From: SKHV01 sp963678565 | GTDB lineage: Bacteria > Bacteroidota > Bacteroidia > Bacteroidales > Prolixibacteraceae | NCBI GenBank assembly: GCA_963678565.1 | Contig: OY782875.1 | Location: 868,001-932,000, forward strand | DNA length: 64,000 bases | Reading direction: 5' to 3' | In this document: positions 24,610 to 33,920 of the stretch, in pieces | Position numbering within the stretch: position 1 is the stretch's first letter | Layout of the letters: every line of letters begins with the position of its first letter | Notes under the pieces: model-generated | Database searches by the model: none | Seen by the model: the letters and a program-made list of their open reading frames with translations, nothing else | What the model was told of the DNA's origin: nothing | Position numbers and translations under genes: made by a program

Positions 24610-26067
24610 ATGAGTGAAGATATAAGAGCTTTAGAGCCCAAACTATTGTGGGAAAACTTTTATCAGTTAACCCAAATACCACGACCATCGAAAAAAGAAT
24701 TAAAAGCAGCCGAATTTGTGGCTGAATTTGGTCGAAAACTCAGCCTTGAAACCATCATGGATGAGGTTGGAAATGTGATCATTCGCAAGCCAGCTACTTC
24801 AGGATACGAAAATGCAAAAGGAATTGTTTTGCAAGCGCACGTTGATATGGTGCCGCAAGCAAACAGTGGAAGCAATTTTAATTTCGAAACCGATCCAATC
24901 GATGCGTTTATCAATGGAGATTGGGTAACTGCCAACAATACAACCTTAGGTGCCGATAACGGGATTGGAGTTGCTACAGCGTTGGCAATCTTGGAATCAA
25001 AGGAAGTAAAGCACGGCCCATTGGAAGTATTGATAACCATCGATGAGGAAACCGGAATGACCGGAGCTTTTGCACTAAAGCCTGATGTGTTAAAAAGTGA
25101 AATCTTGATTAACCTCGATTCTGAAGACGAAACCGATTTAAGTGTAGGATGTGCAGGTGGAATGAATGTTGATTTTGAATGGACTTACGAAGGAACGGAA
25201 AAAGCACCCGAAGAAGGAACCTTTTTTCAAATTACCATCAAAGGTTTAAAAGGTGGTCATTCTGGTCTTGATATTCACCTTGGAAGAGGAAATGCCATCA
25301 AATTAATGGGCGAATTGTTGAAGCAAGCTATTGCTTTTGATGACATCCGTGTGGCAGCGCTCGATTGCGGGAATATGCGCAATGCCATTCCTCGCGAAGC
25401 ATTTGCAAAAGTTGTTGTTCCCAATGATTTGATAAACGAATTTGAAGCTTTAATGAATGAATACGAAGCTGAAATTGTAAATGAATTAGGAGTAACAGAA
25501 CCCAACTTAAAGCTGGAAGTTGAAAAAATTGAAGCCGTTGAGGATTTGATTCCTGAAATGATTCAGGACGATGTTATCAATGCAATTTGTGCTGCTCCAA
25601 ATGCAATCATTCGCATGAGCGATACGATGCCCGGAGTAGTTGAAACTTCAAGTAATTTGTCAATATTGAAATCTTCCAAAGGAAAAATCAGTGGAATGTG
25701 CCTAGTGCGTAGTTTTGTTGATTCGGCTAAAGAAGTCGTGGCTTCTTCATTGCAAAGCTGTTTCGAATTGGCTGGTGCTAAAGTTTCATTTGGTGGCGAA
25801 TACCCGGGATGGAAACCCAACCCAAAATCGGAAGTTTTGGCAACAATGAAAGCCGTTTATAGTAACCTGAACAAAAAAGAACCGAACATTGTAGCAATGC
25901 ATGCCGGATTAGAATGTGGTATTTTAGGAGCAACTTATCCAAACTGGGATATGATTTCAGTTGGACCTACCATCCGTTTTCCGCACTCACCCGATGAGAA
26001 AGTACACATCGAATCAGTACAACGTTTTTGGAAGTTTTTAACAAGTGTTTTAGCTGAAATGAAATAA
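24610..26067 (+). CDS. pepD: Aminoacyl-histidine dipeptidase PepD (M20C)
   Basis: Zinc-dependent cytosolic dipeptidase that cleaves Xaa-His and other dipeptides. The 485-residue protein shows the M20 metal-site motifs: QAHVDMVPQ (H77, D79), TLGADNGIG (bridging D116), IDEETGMTG (E146, E147), NLDSEDE, and a C-terminal His in FPHSPDEKVHIES. A lid domain with GLKGGHSGLDIH is inserted in the middle. Length and order match E. coli PepD. It stands alone, ended by a bidirectional terminator. Confidence 0.96.
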   Translation: MSEDIRALEPKLLWENFYQLTQIPRPSKKELKAAEFVAEFGRKLSLETIMDEVGNVIIRKPATSGYENAKGIVLQAHVDMVPQANSGSNFNFETDPIDAFINGDWVTANNTTLGADNGIGVATALAILESKEVKHGPLEVLITIDEETGMTGAFALKPDVLKSEILINLDSEDETDLSVGCAGGMNVDFEWTYEGTEKAPEEGTFFQITIKGLKGGHSGLDIHLGRGNAIKLMGELLKQAIAFDDIRVAALDCGNMRNAIPREAFAKVVVPNDLINEFEALMNEYEAEIVNELGVTEPNLKLEVEKIEAVEDLIPEMIQDDVINAICAAPNAIIRMSDTMPGVVETSSNLSILKSSKGKISGMCLVRSFVDSAKEVVASSLQSCFELAGAKVSFGGEYPGWKPNPKSEVLATMKAVYSNLNKKEPNIVAMHAGLECGILGATYPNWDMISVGPTIRFPHSPDEKVHIESVQRFWKFLTSVLAEMK

Positions 26068-26096
26068 AAAAAGCGAGGATTTTTCCTCGCTTTTTT
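26067..26096. terminator. Bidirectional terminator between pepD and nitroreductase gene
   Basis: Stem AAAAAAGCGAGGA / TCCTCGCTTTTTT (13 bp) with a 4-nt loop. A/T tracts on both sides make it work for both convergent genes; it starts at the pepD stop codon. Confidence 0.92.
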
Positions 26097-26097
26097 A

Positions 26098-26625
26098 TTA
26101 ATATTTTTCTGAGTGTATTTTTGAAAAATCTAACTTATCAAGATCAAAAGGTGCAGGTTTTCCAGTAGGATAACCAATTCCGATCACCGATAAAACTTCT
26201 TTTGGTTCCGGAATGCTTAATAAGCTTTTTACGACTGAATTGGCAGGTGTTTTATCTTTCGAAAAGCGTTTGTCGATTTGCACCCAACAACTCCCGAGGC
26301 CTAATTCTTCGGCTTTCAATTGAGCAATGATGCTTGCAATTGAACAGTCTTCAATCCAAGTGTCCGATACTTCGGGATCACCAACAACCACAATAGCCAA
26401 GGGGGCTTTTGCCAGAAATTTCGATCCAAATTCTTTGGCTTCAGATAGTTTTTGTAAGGTTGCGGTATTTTCTACAAAAATAAAATCCCAGTGATTTTTT
26501 CTTTTTCCTGTTGGAGATAACAGTAAGGCTTTTTGTAAGGCTTCTACTTTTTTAGTTTCAACTTTTTGTTCGGTGAATTTGCGCACACTTCTGCGCTTTA
26601 TTACAAGTTCTGTAAAGTTTGTCAT
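26098..26625 (-). CDS. Nitroreductase-family FMN protein
   Basis: A 175-residue flavoprotein of the nitroreductase superfamily. FMN-contact pieces are visible: VIKRRSVRKFTEQKV near the N-terminus, LLLSPTGKRKNHWDFIFV, and the C-terminal VLSVIGIGYPTGKPAPF. WIEDCSIASIIAQLKAEELG corresponds to the dimer helix. It is short, like the minimal members of the family. The physiological substrate is unknown; it is convergent with pepD and shares its terminator. Confidence 0.88.
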   Translation of the reverse strand: MTNFTELVIKRRSVRKFTEQKVETKKVEALQKALLLSPTGKRKNHWDFIFVENTATLQKLSEAKEFGSKFLAKAPLAIVVVGDPEVSDTWIEDCSIASIIAQLKAEELGLGSCWVQIDKRFSKDKTPANSVVKSLLSIPEPKEVLSVIGIGYPTGKPAPFDLDKLDFSKIHSEKY

Positions 26626-26691
26626 TGCTGATTTTGATTTTAATTGATCAGCAAAGATAATTTCTTGAAAGTAGGAATTAAAAGACCTGGA

Positions 26692-27789
26692 CTAAAACCG
26701 AGGCATCATATCAATAATTTCACCTTTGGTGGTAATATAGCGTCCCATGGCATGTGCAGTTAAGCACGAATGAACCGGAATAATTTCGAGAATATCACCT
26801 ACTTCAATTTGATTAAAGACACTAGGAGTACAACGCATAATGGCGTGCTCCTGCGTTAGTTTACTTATGTAGTTGGTCGCATCGAGCAGCTCTTTATGGT
26901 CTCCTTTGTTTAAAAGTACTCTACCAAACATTGGTTTACCATCGATATTGGTAATTGATTCTTTTGAAAAGTGAATTCCACCACCGTAAAGTATTATTTC
27001 ATTACGCGATTTTTGTCTTGAGACTACAGGGCAAAACATGCGAACAGCAATGTCATCTAGATTACAAATACCAATTTTATATTGCATTAAATCGTAGAAT
27101 ACAAAATTGCCCGGGCGTATTTCGTCTACCCCCTCAAAGTATTCCGAAACAGTACAGGAGGGGGTATCTCCAACTGAAATTTCTATATCAGGATAAGTTG
27201 TTTTGAAATGATTTTTTAAGTCAACCATTTTTTTCACCGTATCGAAATGGATGTTTCGAACTTCGTATTTCGATCCGGCACTGTAAGTATGTCCGGCGTG
27301 TGCCAGAAAACCTTTAAATTTTAATTTTTTAGAAGCAGCAAGGGTCTCAACAAGTTTTGTGATTCTGTTTTTATTTCCCGAGTTGATCCCCGATCGAAAG
27401 TATCCGGTGCTTATTTTAACATAAACACCAACCTCATGATCCAGTTGCTCATCTATTTCTTCAGCAACCATATAGTTGTCGAGAATAATATTGATCGAGG
27501 TCGTTGGAAGTAATTTGTTTAAGCGACCTACTTCATATTTATTAAATGGAAAAGCGATTGTCAGATCTTTCCATCCGTCTGATGCAAAATAGCTTGCCAT
27601 TTTCACGGAAGAAACGGTTATGGTTTCAACTCCAAAATCTCTGAACCATCTTGCGATTTCAATAGATTGATGGGTTTTAAAATGCGGTCTAAATTTTAAA
27701 TTATGCCGCTGCGCTTTACTTATCATTACTTCGATGTTCTGAAGACAAGTATGCTTATTTAGTACTAACGTAGGTTCAAAAATTTCCAT
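26692..27789 (-). CDS. D-threonine aldolase / D-serine dehydratase-like PLP enzyme
   Basis: A 365-residue fold-type III PLP enzyme. The N-terminal alanine-racemase-like barrel carries FRPHFKTHQ with the likely Schiff-base lysine K38. The C-terminal D-serine dehydratase-like domain has the metal-binding His-x-Cys pair at H340 and C342 (IPVHSCLTAHA). Phosphate-site pieces include SVGDTPSCT and YGGGIHF. This combination is typical of D-threonine aldolases and eukaryotic-type D-serine dehydratases, which break down D-amino acids using zinc or manganese. Which D-amino acid is used cannot be told. It is monocistronic by position. Confidence 0.85.
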   Translation of the reverse strand: MEIFEPTLVLNKHTCLQNIEVMISKAQRHNLKFRPHFKTHQSIEIARWFRDFGVETITVSSVKMASYFASDGWKDLTIAFPFNKYEVGRLNKLLPTTSINIILDNYMVAEEIDEQLDHEVGVYVKISTGYFRSGINSGNKNRITKLVETLAASKKLKFKGFLAHAGHTYSAGSKYEVRNIHFDTVKKMVDLKNHFKTTYPDIEISVGDTPSCTVSEYFEGVDEIRPGNFVFYDLMQYKIGICNLDDIAVRMFCPVVSRQKSRNEIILYGGGIHFSKESITNIDGKPMFGRVLLNKGDHKELLDATNYISKLTQEHAIMRCTPSVFNQIEVGDILEIIPVHSCLTAHAMGRYITTKGEIIDMMPRF

Positions 27790-27874
27790 CTTACATTCTT
27801 CCTTATCAGATGTGTTGCCTTAAATTTAGACATTGTAAGATGAATAAAAAATTTTAGTAATAAAATTGTAAAAG

Positions 27875-27901
27875 AAAATCCTATCGGTAGGATAGGATTT
27901 T
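27875..27901 (-). terminator. Terminator after purA
   Basis: A perfect 11-bp stem AAAATCCTATC / GATAGGATTTT with a 5-nt loop, followed on the minus strand by a T-rich stretch (CTTTTACAATTTT). Confidence 0.88.
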
Positions 27902-27909
27902 CAGTATTG

Positions 27910-29178
27910 TTATCTAATTATGGTTTGAGCTCTATTGGGCCCCACCGAAACGATGGTGATTTTAACTCCGGTTTGTTCTTCGATATACTTAATGTACTCG
28001 TTAAATTCTTTTGGAAATTCTTCTTCTGAAGTCAGTTGGGTTAAATCTTTTTTCCAACCAGGTAGTTCCGCATATACAGGTTCAATGTCTTCATTTAATT
28101 CGTAAGGGAAATCGGTAGTTACTTTTCCATCGATTTTATATCCTGTACAAATTTTGATCGTATCGAATGTATCCATCACATCGGCTTTCATCATAATTAA
28201 GTCGGTTACCCCATTAATCATGATTGAATAGTTTAAAGCAACCATATCAAGCCAACCACATCGACGTGGACGTCCGGTAGTTGAGCCATACTCGTTTCCT
28301 TGATCTCTCAAGCTTTGTCCGGCATCATCAAATAATTCGGTTGGGAATGGTCCCATTCCTACACGAGTACAATAAGCTTTGAAAATCCCGAAAACACTAC
28401 CAATGTTATTGGGGGCAATACCTAATCCGGTACAAGCACCTGCACTAATGGTATTCGATGAAGTTACAAATGGATATGATCCAAAGTCGATGTCGAGCAA
28501 AGTACCTTGAGCACCTTCTGCAATTACCGATTTACCGTCTCTTAATGCTTTGTTGATGAATGTTTCGCTATCAATTAAATTGTATTTCTTTAATTCTTCA
28601 ATTCCTTCAAACCAAGCAGCTTCGAATTCTTTCAATTGTGCAGTGTAATCGTAATTGTAAAACTTTTCTAGTTGTTGGATGTGTTGTTGCTTCCTTGCGG
28701 TATATTTTTCTTCAAAATTATCAAGAATATCGCCAACTCTTAATCCATCGCGACTCGTTTTATCGCGATAAGTTGGGCCAATTCCTTTTAACGTAGAACC
28801 AATTTTAGAATCTCCTTTGGCTGCTTCCGAAGCTGCATCTAAAATTCGATGCGTAGGCATAATTAGATGTGCCTTTTTCGAAATGTATAAATTCTTTGTT
28901 AGATCGAAACCAATTTTTGAAAGCGACTCAATTTCTTTTTTGAAAATTCCCGGGTCAAGTACAACGCCATTACCAATAATGTTGATTTTGTTTTCACGAA
29001 ATATTCCAGAAGGAATCGTGTGAAGAACATGTTTTATATTGTTGAATTCCAATGTGTGACCCGCATTTGGTCCACCCTGAAAACGAGTGATTAAATCATA
29101 TTTAGGAGTAAGTACATCTACTACTTTTCCTTTACCTTCATCACCCCATTGCAACCCTAGTAAAACGTCTACTTTCAT
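27910..29178 (-). CDS. purA: Adenylosuccinate synthetase PurA
   Basis: Converts IMP and aspartate to adenylosuccinate using GTP, the first committed step to AMP. I chose the ATG at 29178 (422 aa), which puts the phosphate loop WGDEGKGK near residue 10 as in the family; a longer TTG start is unlikely. Further signatures are FQGGPNAGHT, GIGPTYRDK, AEGAQGTLLDIDFGSYPFVT, YGSTTGRPRRCGWLD and the GTP-site VSVGPNRAQTI. It is downstream of the Fur-like regulator and relA/spoT but has its own well-formed promoter and terminator. Confidence 0.97.
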   Translation of the reverse strand: MKVDVLLGLQWGDEGKGKVVDVLTPKYDLITRFQGGPNAGHTLEFNNIKHVLHTIPSGIFRENKINIIGNGVVLDPGIFKKEIESLSKIGFDLTKNLYISKKAHLIMPTHRILDAASEAAKGDSKIGSTLKGIGPTYRDKTSRDGLRVGDILDNFEEKYTARKQQHIQQLEKFYNYDYTAQLKEFEAAWFEGIEELKKYNLIDSETFINKALRDGKSVIAEGAQGTLLDIDFGSYPFVTSSNTISAGACTGLGIAPNNIGSVFGIFKAYCTRVGMGPFPTELFDDAGQSLRDQGNEYGSTTGRPRRCGWLDMVALNYSIMINGVTDLIMMKADVMDTFDTIKICTGYKIDGKVTTDFPYELNEDIEPVYAELPGWKKDLTQLTSEEEFPKEFNEYIKYIEEQTGVKITIVSVGPNRAQTIIR

Positions 29179-29279
29179 TTTATTTGTTATTAAGAAATTG
29201 AAAATCAAAAAAATAGGTCTATTTCGATTGCTTACGAAATAAACCTGCCAAATATTGTTTCTTAACGTACTTTGGCATC

Positions 29280-29311
29280 CAAAGTTACAAAACTTTACGA
29301 TGCCTCACAAA
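29280..29311 (-). promoter_or_regulatory. Promoter of purA
   Basis: On the minus strand TTTG (29311-29308), a 20-bp spacer and TAACTTTG (29287-29280) match TTTG / TAnnTTTG exactly. The start would be near 29273, giving a leader of about 95 nt. Confidence 0.7.
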
Positions 29312-29351
29312 AAGTTAAGATAATGTTTTTAATCGTTTTGATAAAATAACA

Positions 29352-29789
29352 TTAGGTGGTTCGTTCACCATAAATGTACAAGGTGTGATGCGAAAGTTTA
29401 AAGTTATTTTCTTTGCACGCATCCTCAATAATCTGTCTAATTCTAGGATCAAAAAATTCCATAACAGTTCCACTGTTAATGTCGATTATATGATCGTGAA
29501 TCTCCGAGGCATATGCTTTCTCAAATTGAGCTATATTTTTTCCAAACTGATGTTTGACCACTAGCTTACATTCAAGCAATAAATCCATTGTATTGTACAA
29601 GGTTGCTCTACTAACTCGATAGTTTTTATTCTTCATTGAAATGTATAACGATTCAATGTCGAAGTGGCCGTTTCTGGAATATATTTCATCTAAGATTGCA
29701 AACCTTTCAGGAGTTTTTCGATGCCCTTTAGTTTCTAAATATTCGGTGAATATTCTTACAGCTGTGTCCTTTATTTTGTGGTTATTCAT
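29352..29789 (-). CDS. Fur/PerR-family metal-dependent transcriptional regulator
   Basis: A 145-residue regulator (ATG at 29789; a TTG nine codons upstream would run through a palindrome). The winged-helix domain includes GHRKTPERFAILDEIYSRNG and the recognition helix region YRVSRATLYNTMDLLLE. The dimerisation domain has the HDHIID metal motif (H98, H100, D103) and H42 in GHFD. The CxxC structural-zinc pairs of many Fur and PerR proteins are absent. A perfect 7-1-7 palindrome, the form of a Fur/PerR box, lies 2 bp upstream of the ATG, suggesting autoregulation. Fur, PerR or Zur identity is not resolved. Confidence 0.9.
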   Translation of the reverse strand: MNNHKIKDTAVRIFTEYLETKGHRKTPERFAILDEIYSRNGHFDIESLYISMKNKNYRVSRATLYNTMDLLLECKLVVKHQFGKNIAQFEKAYASEIHDHIIDINSGTVMEFFDPRIRQIIEDACKENNFKLSHHTLYIYGERTT

Positions 29790-29791
29790 AC

Positions 29792-29806
29792 TTAAACTAA
29801 GTTTAA
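29792..29806. promoter_or_regulatory. 7-1-7 Fur/PerR-type operator at the regulator's own start
   Basis: TTAAACT-A-AGTTTAA is a perfect 15-bp palindrome with the 7-1-7 layout of PerR and Fur boxes. It begins 2 bp before the ATG (complement strand) of the Fur-family gene. A -7-like TATATTTG (29821-29814) lies right beside it, so a bound repressor would cover the start of transcription and translation. Confidence 0.65.
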
Positions 29807-29860
29807 ATAAGGACAAATATAAAAAAATGATTTTAAACTAATTTTTATTCAGGGAAAATA

Positions 29861-32065
29861 TTAGAAATTTTCGCTTCGATCAACAGATTCGATGCCTTTT
29901 ATCTTATTAATTTTGCGTACAAGGCGTTCAGCATCGTCGGCATTATGCACATAGAGATCAAGACTTCCGGTAAAAACATTGTCAATTGTATTGAAGTGAA
30001 CCGTACGCATATTAATGTCCAAATCGTTTGAAATTATATCTGAAATTTCGCTAACAATTCCTACGCGATCAAAGCCTTTTATGTCGATATGTGTTAAGTA
30101 CGAAAGTACCTTAAATTGGCTCCATTCGGTAGTTACAATGCGATCGCCGTCGCTGGTCATGATTGTTTCCGCCTCGGGACACGATTTTTTATGAATAGTT
30201 AAGGTGTCGTTTTTATTGAGGTAGCCAATTACATCATCGCCTGGAATTGGATGACAGCATTTGGCGAAGAAGTAAGTTTTATCAATATTTTCTTCGGTTA
30301 ATACGAAGATTTTCTTTTTGTCAATTTTCTTATCATCCTCTTTTGGAGGTTTCGTTTTCCGTCGAATTCCTAAGAAGTTCCACGATCTACTCTTTGAAGG
30401 TTCTTTCTTCTCTTCGAATAACTTATTTAGATTTTCAATTTTGATAAAACCGGAACCGATTTGAGCGTACATCTGGATTTTTGAATCTAAACCAAAATAG
30501 TTAAGAAGCGCAGTAATAGTTGCATTCGAGGGGTGCATGTTAATGGATTTCAGTTCATCCATAATAATTTGTTTCCCTTTTTCGATATGCTTTTTGTGTT
30601 CTAGTTTAAAGGAATCTTTAATCCCGCTTTTTGCTTTTGCCGTTGTTACAATTTCAAACCAATGGGCTTGTGGTTTCTGTTTTTCCGAAGTTAAAATTTC
30701 AACCTGATCACCGCTACTTAGTGTATAACTGGATGGAACTAGCTGATGATTTATTTTGGCTCCGATGCATTTGTTCCCCAAATGTGTGTGTATTTCGTAT
30801 GCAAAATCTAAAACGGTGGCATTTTTCGGAAGAGTTTTCATATCTCCTTTGGGAGAATAAACCACAATTTCGGAGGAAAAGAGATTGAGTTTAAAATCGT
30901 CGAGAAATTCTAAAGCGTCGGCTTCGGGGTTTTGCAGTGTTTCTCTGATTTTCCCCATCCATTTATCCAATTCCGATTCGCTAGCTGTATGGTCTTTGTA
31001 TTTCCAATGAGCGGCAAACCCCCGTTCGGCAATGTCATCCATGCGCTCACTTCGAATTTGAACTTCAACCCATTTCCCTTGTGGCCCCATTACTGTAACG
31101 TGCAATGCTTCGTAGCCATTGGCTTTAGGCATCGAAATCCAATCGCGAATTCGATCTTGTTTGTAATTGTAGGTTTCGGTAATGAGCGAGAAAATTTCCC
31201 AACAGTTTCGACGTTCGTCTTTGAGATCTTCTGGTTTGAAAACAATTCGAATGGCAAGTAAGTCGTAAATTTCATCAAACGAAATCTTCTTTTCTTGCAT
31301 TTTACTCCAAATTGAATAAATCGATTTCTGTCGATCTTTGATAGAGAAACTAAAGTTTTCAAGTTTTAATTTATCTTCAATTGGTTTGATGAATTCTTTC
31401 ACCAAATATTTCCGATATTCTTCCTTGTCGCGAAGTTGAATGGAAATTTCTTTGTATTTATTTGGGTATTTGTATTTGAGACTTAAATCTTCCAACTCGG
31501 TTTTAATCGAGTAAAGCCCTAAACGATGGGCAAGTGGTGCATAAATGTGCAGCGTTTCGCCAGCAATCTTAAGTTGCTTGTTGGGAGGCATCGAATCGAG
31601 CGTTCGCATGTTGTGCAAGCGATCGGCTAGTTTAATCAGAATTACTCGAACATCGTTGGACAAGGTGAGCAACATTTTTCTGAAGTTGGTTGCCTGTTTC
31701 GAATCGAATTCGCCTTCTAGTTTCGTGAGACCATCTACAATTTCTGCAATTTTTTCATTGAAAATAATTTGAATATCTTCTTTGGTATAATCTGTATCTT
31801 CAATTACATCGTGTAAAATAGAGGCGATAATTGATTTGGTTCCCAGTCCAATTTCTTTGGTGACAATTTTCGCAACAGCCAAAGGATGTAGAATATATGG
31901 TTCACCCGATTTTCGACGAATTCCGGCATGTGCTCCATTCGCAAAATCAAATGCTTTTTTGATGAATGCCTGATTTTCATCTGATAAAGTATGTCGAGAC
32001 GATTTAATAAGATCGTCGAAGGCTTCTTGGATGAGTTTCTTATCGAGTTGCGATTCTGTTGGCAT
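29861..32065 (-). CDS. spoT: Bifunctional (p)ppGpp synthetase/hydrolase (RelA/SpoT, Rsh)
   Basis: Makes and degrades the alarmone (p)ppGpp in the stringent response. The 734-residue protein has the full Rsh order: HD hydrolase domain with HPLAVAKIV and SILHDVIEDTDYT (about 60-95), synthetase domain with RDWISMPKANGYEALHVTV and AERGFAAHWKYK (about 300-350), TGS domain (VYSPKGDMKTLPKNATVLDF, about 400-460), a zinc-finger/helical part with FAKCCHPIPGDDVIGY, and a C-terminal ACT domain. Both catalytic halves look intact. The gene order relA/spoT, Fur-family regulator, purA on one strand recurs in Bacteroidota. Confidence 0.96.
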   Translation of the reverse strand: MPTESQLDKKLIQEAFDDLIKSSRHTLSDENQAFIKKAFDFANGAHAGIRRKSGEPYILHPLAVAKIVTKEIGLGTKSIIASILHDVIEDTDYTKEDIQIIFNEKIAEIVDGLTKLEGEFDSKQATNFRKMLLTLSNDVRVILIKLADRLHNMRTLDSMPPNKQLKIAGETLHIYAPLAHRLGLYSIKTELEDLSLKYKYPNKYKEISIQLRDKEEYRKYLVKEFIKPIEDKLKLENFSFSIKDRQKSIYSIWSKMQEKKISFDEIYDLLAIRIVFKPEDLKDERRNCWEIFSLITETYNYKQDRIRDWISMPKANGYEALHVTVMGPQGKWVEVQIRSERMDDIAERGFAAHWKYKDHTASESELDKWMGKIRETLQNPEADALEFLDDFKLNLFSSEIVVYSPKGDMKTLPKNATVLDFAYEIHTHLGNKCIGAKINHQLVPSSYTLSSGDQVEILTSEKQKPQAHWFEIVTTAKAKSGIKDSFKLEHKKHIEKGKQIIMDELKSINMHPSNATITALLNYFGLDSKIQMYAQIGSGFIKIENLNKLFEEKKEPSKSRSWNFLGIRRKTKPPKEDDKKIDKKKIFVLTEENIDKTYFFAKCCHPIPGDDVIGYLNKNDTLTIHKKSCPEAETIMTSDGDRIVTTEWSQFKVLSYLTHIDIKGFDRVGIVSEISDIISNDLDINMRTVHFNTIDNVFTGSLDLYVHNADDAERLVRKINKIKGIESVDRSENF

Positions 32066-32159
32066 ACTTTTTTTCGTTCAAAATTTAAATCAATATTAGC
32101 AATTATAAATTAAATTGTACAATTGTGGAAGCCTGAAATCGTATAAACTTTAGAAAATT

Positions 32160-32651
32160 TTATGCTTGCTTCAGAAGTGGAAGTTGGGGGAATTCTCCTA
32201 AAATTTCTTCAATATGAAATGAGTTTTCAATTCCTGCATTTAATCCTGCTTCAATGTCCGATATTTTGTCTCCAATTAAAACCGATTCCGAAAGAATAAT
32301 GTCAAACTCTTTTTGTGCCTGAAAAATCATCCCCGGATTGGGTTTACGACATTCGCATGGTCCTGAAAAATCGGGATGATGAGGACAGAAATAAACTTTT
32401 TCAATTCGAACTCCTTTTTTCGAAAACTGATCAAGCATCCAATTATTTAGCTTATCAAAATCGGCACTTGTATATTTTCCGCGTGCAATTCCGGCTTGAT
32501 TGGTAATAACAACAATAATGAAATCGTGTTGTTGATAGGCTTTGCAGATATCAAAAATTTCATCAATAAAAATGAAGTCTTCGATTTTATAAAGGTAATT
32601 CACCTCTTCATTGATCACTCCATCGCGATCTAAAAACAGCGCCTTATTCAT
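32160..32651 (-). CDS. gmhB: D-glycero-D-manno-heptose 1,7-bisphosphate 7-phosphatase GmhB
   Basis: HAD-superfamily phosphatase removing the 7-phosphate from heptose bisphosphate. The 163-residue protein has the nucleophile motif FLDRDGVIN (D8, D10), VVITNQAGIARG, the zinc-binding loop CPHHPDFSGPCECRKPNPGM and IGDKISDIEAGLNAG. It is the last gene of a six-gene minus-strand operon (miaA, glycosyltransferase, hddA, gmhA, hddC, gmhB) and starts 5 bp after hddC. Confidence 0.94.
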   Translation of the reverse strand: MNKALFLDRDGVINEEVNYLYKIEDFIFIDEIFDICKAYQQHDFIIVVITNQAGIARGKYTSADFDKLNNWMLDQFSKKGVRIEKVYFCPHHPDFSGPCECRKPNPGMIFQAQKEFDIILSESVLIGDKISDIEAGLNAGIENSFHIEEILGEFPQLPLLKQA

Positions 32652-32656
32652 GAGTT

Positions 32657-33355
32657 TTAAAATAAGGTTTTAAAATCGATTGCAGCTTTATAATAATCTT
32701 CAGGAATTCCAATGTCGATAAAGTATCCGTTGGAAATATATGCTGTAAAGGCCCATTTTTTGAAATAGGTTTCAAGAAATTCCTTTTCGAATGAAAATTT
32801 TTCAGGCCAATCAATTGCCAAAAAATCATTTTTATTTAACAAGTAGGTTCCGCCATTGATTAAACCCAATTTTGTGGGTTGTTTTTCTAAAAAGCTTTTT
32901 ACAATATTATTTTCAATTTCAACCAATCCGTAGCGGTCGAAATTTGTGAGTTCTTTCAACGCGATTGAAAATATTGAATTTGAAGCTAAATGCGATTTCT
33001 TCATTTTGCTTAAATCAACATTGAAAAATGTGTCGCCATTAAGAATGAAAGCACTTTCGCTTTCGACCAATTCCATCGCTTTTTTAATTGCACCACCTGT
33101 ACCAAGAGGGGTATCTTCAATCGAATATTTAATGTTGATGTTGAGAAAACTATTGCCAAAATGATCGCGAATACTTTCGTATTTATAGCCAACCGATAAG
33201 ATGACTGATTGTATTTTTTGAGCTTTTAGATATCTGAAAATATATTCCAGAAAGGGCATGTTGTTGACAGGTGCCATTGGTTTTGGAACCTCATCGAGTA
33301 GATGCTTTAATCTAGTTCCCAATCCACCAGCCAAGATGATTGCTTCGTTATTCAT
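32657..33355 (-). CDS. hddC: Heptose-1-phosphate nucleotidyltransferase HddC-like
   Basis: A 232-residue nucleotidyltransferase (ATG at 33355; the two upstream codons start with TTG). Signature AIILAGGLGTRLKHLLDEVPKPMAPV is the nucleotide-binding loop (seen in two adjacent parts), with ILNGDTFFNVD as the metal site and GLINGGTYLLNK. Between gmhA and gmhB it is best read as D-glycero-alpha-D-manno-heptose 1-phosphate guanylyltransferase, which gives GDP-heptose. ADP specificity cannot be ruled out from sequence, but the presence of HddA and absence of HldE argue for GDP. It overlaps gmhA by 8 bp. Confidence 0.86.
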   Translation of the reverse strand: MNNEAIILAGGLGTRLKHLLDEVPKPMAPVNNMPFLEYIFRYLKAQKIQSVILSVGYKYESIRDHFGNSFLNINIKYSIEDTPLGTGGAIKKAMELVESESAFILNGDTFFNVDLSKMKKSHLASNSIFSIALKELTNFDRYGLVEIENNIVKSFLEKQPTKLGLINGGTYLLNKNDFLAIDWPEKFSFEKEFLETYFKKWAFTAYISNGYFIDIGIPEDYYKAAIDFKTLF

Positions 33356-33920
33356 TCCCAAACAAGTTTGATTCTACAAATTCGCAAATGATGTGACCTA
33401 CCAAAATATGTGCTTCTTGAATTCTTGGGGTGTCGGTAGAGGGTATTGAGATATTGAAATCAGCCAATTGCTTCATTTCGCCTCCTGATGCTCCGGTGAA
33501 AGATACGGTAGTCATGCCAATTTCGGTAGCCTTGTGAAAAGCTTCAATAATATTTTTTGAATTGCCCGAAGTAGATAAACCCACTAGTACATCTCCTTTT
33601 TTTCCGGTTGACTTTACATAACGACCAAAAGCCGATTGGTAACTGTAATCGTTAGCCACAGCAGTTAAAAACGAAGTATTTACATGGCACGCTTCTGCTT
33701 CTAGTGGATCTCTGTCGATATAAAACTTGCCCGAAAGCTCAGCGGCTAAATGCTGAGCATCGGCTGCACTGCCTCCATTTCCGCAAAATAAAACCTTATT
33801 TCCTCGTTTGTAGGCAGCAGTAATTTCATTAATTATATTGCTGATGATTGCTTTGAGCTGCTCATCATTTAAAATTTTTGCTTTTGTGTCGATCGAAGCT
33901 TGTATTCTTTCTGAAATCAT
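33348..33920 (-). CDS. gmhA: Phosphoheptose isomerase GmhA
   Basis: Converts sedoheptulose 7-phosphate to D-glycero-D-manno-heptose 7-phosphate. The 190-residue SIS-domain protein shows FCGNGGSAADAQHLAAELSG and LVGLSTSGNSKNIIEAF, with EAHILVGHIICEFVE at the end. Its start overlaps the hddA stop by 4 bp. Confidence 0.96.
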   Translation of the reverse strand: MISERIQASIDTKAKILNDEQLKAIISNIINEITAAYKRGNKVLFCGNGGSAADAQHLAAELSGKFYIDRDPLEAEACHVNTSFLTAVANDYSYQSAFGRYVKSTGKKGDVLVGLSTSGNSKNIIEAFHKATEIGMTTVSFTGASGGEMKQLADFNISIPSTDTPRIQEAHILVGHIICEFVESNLFGNE

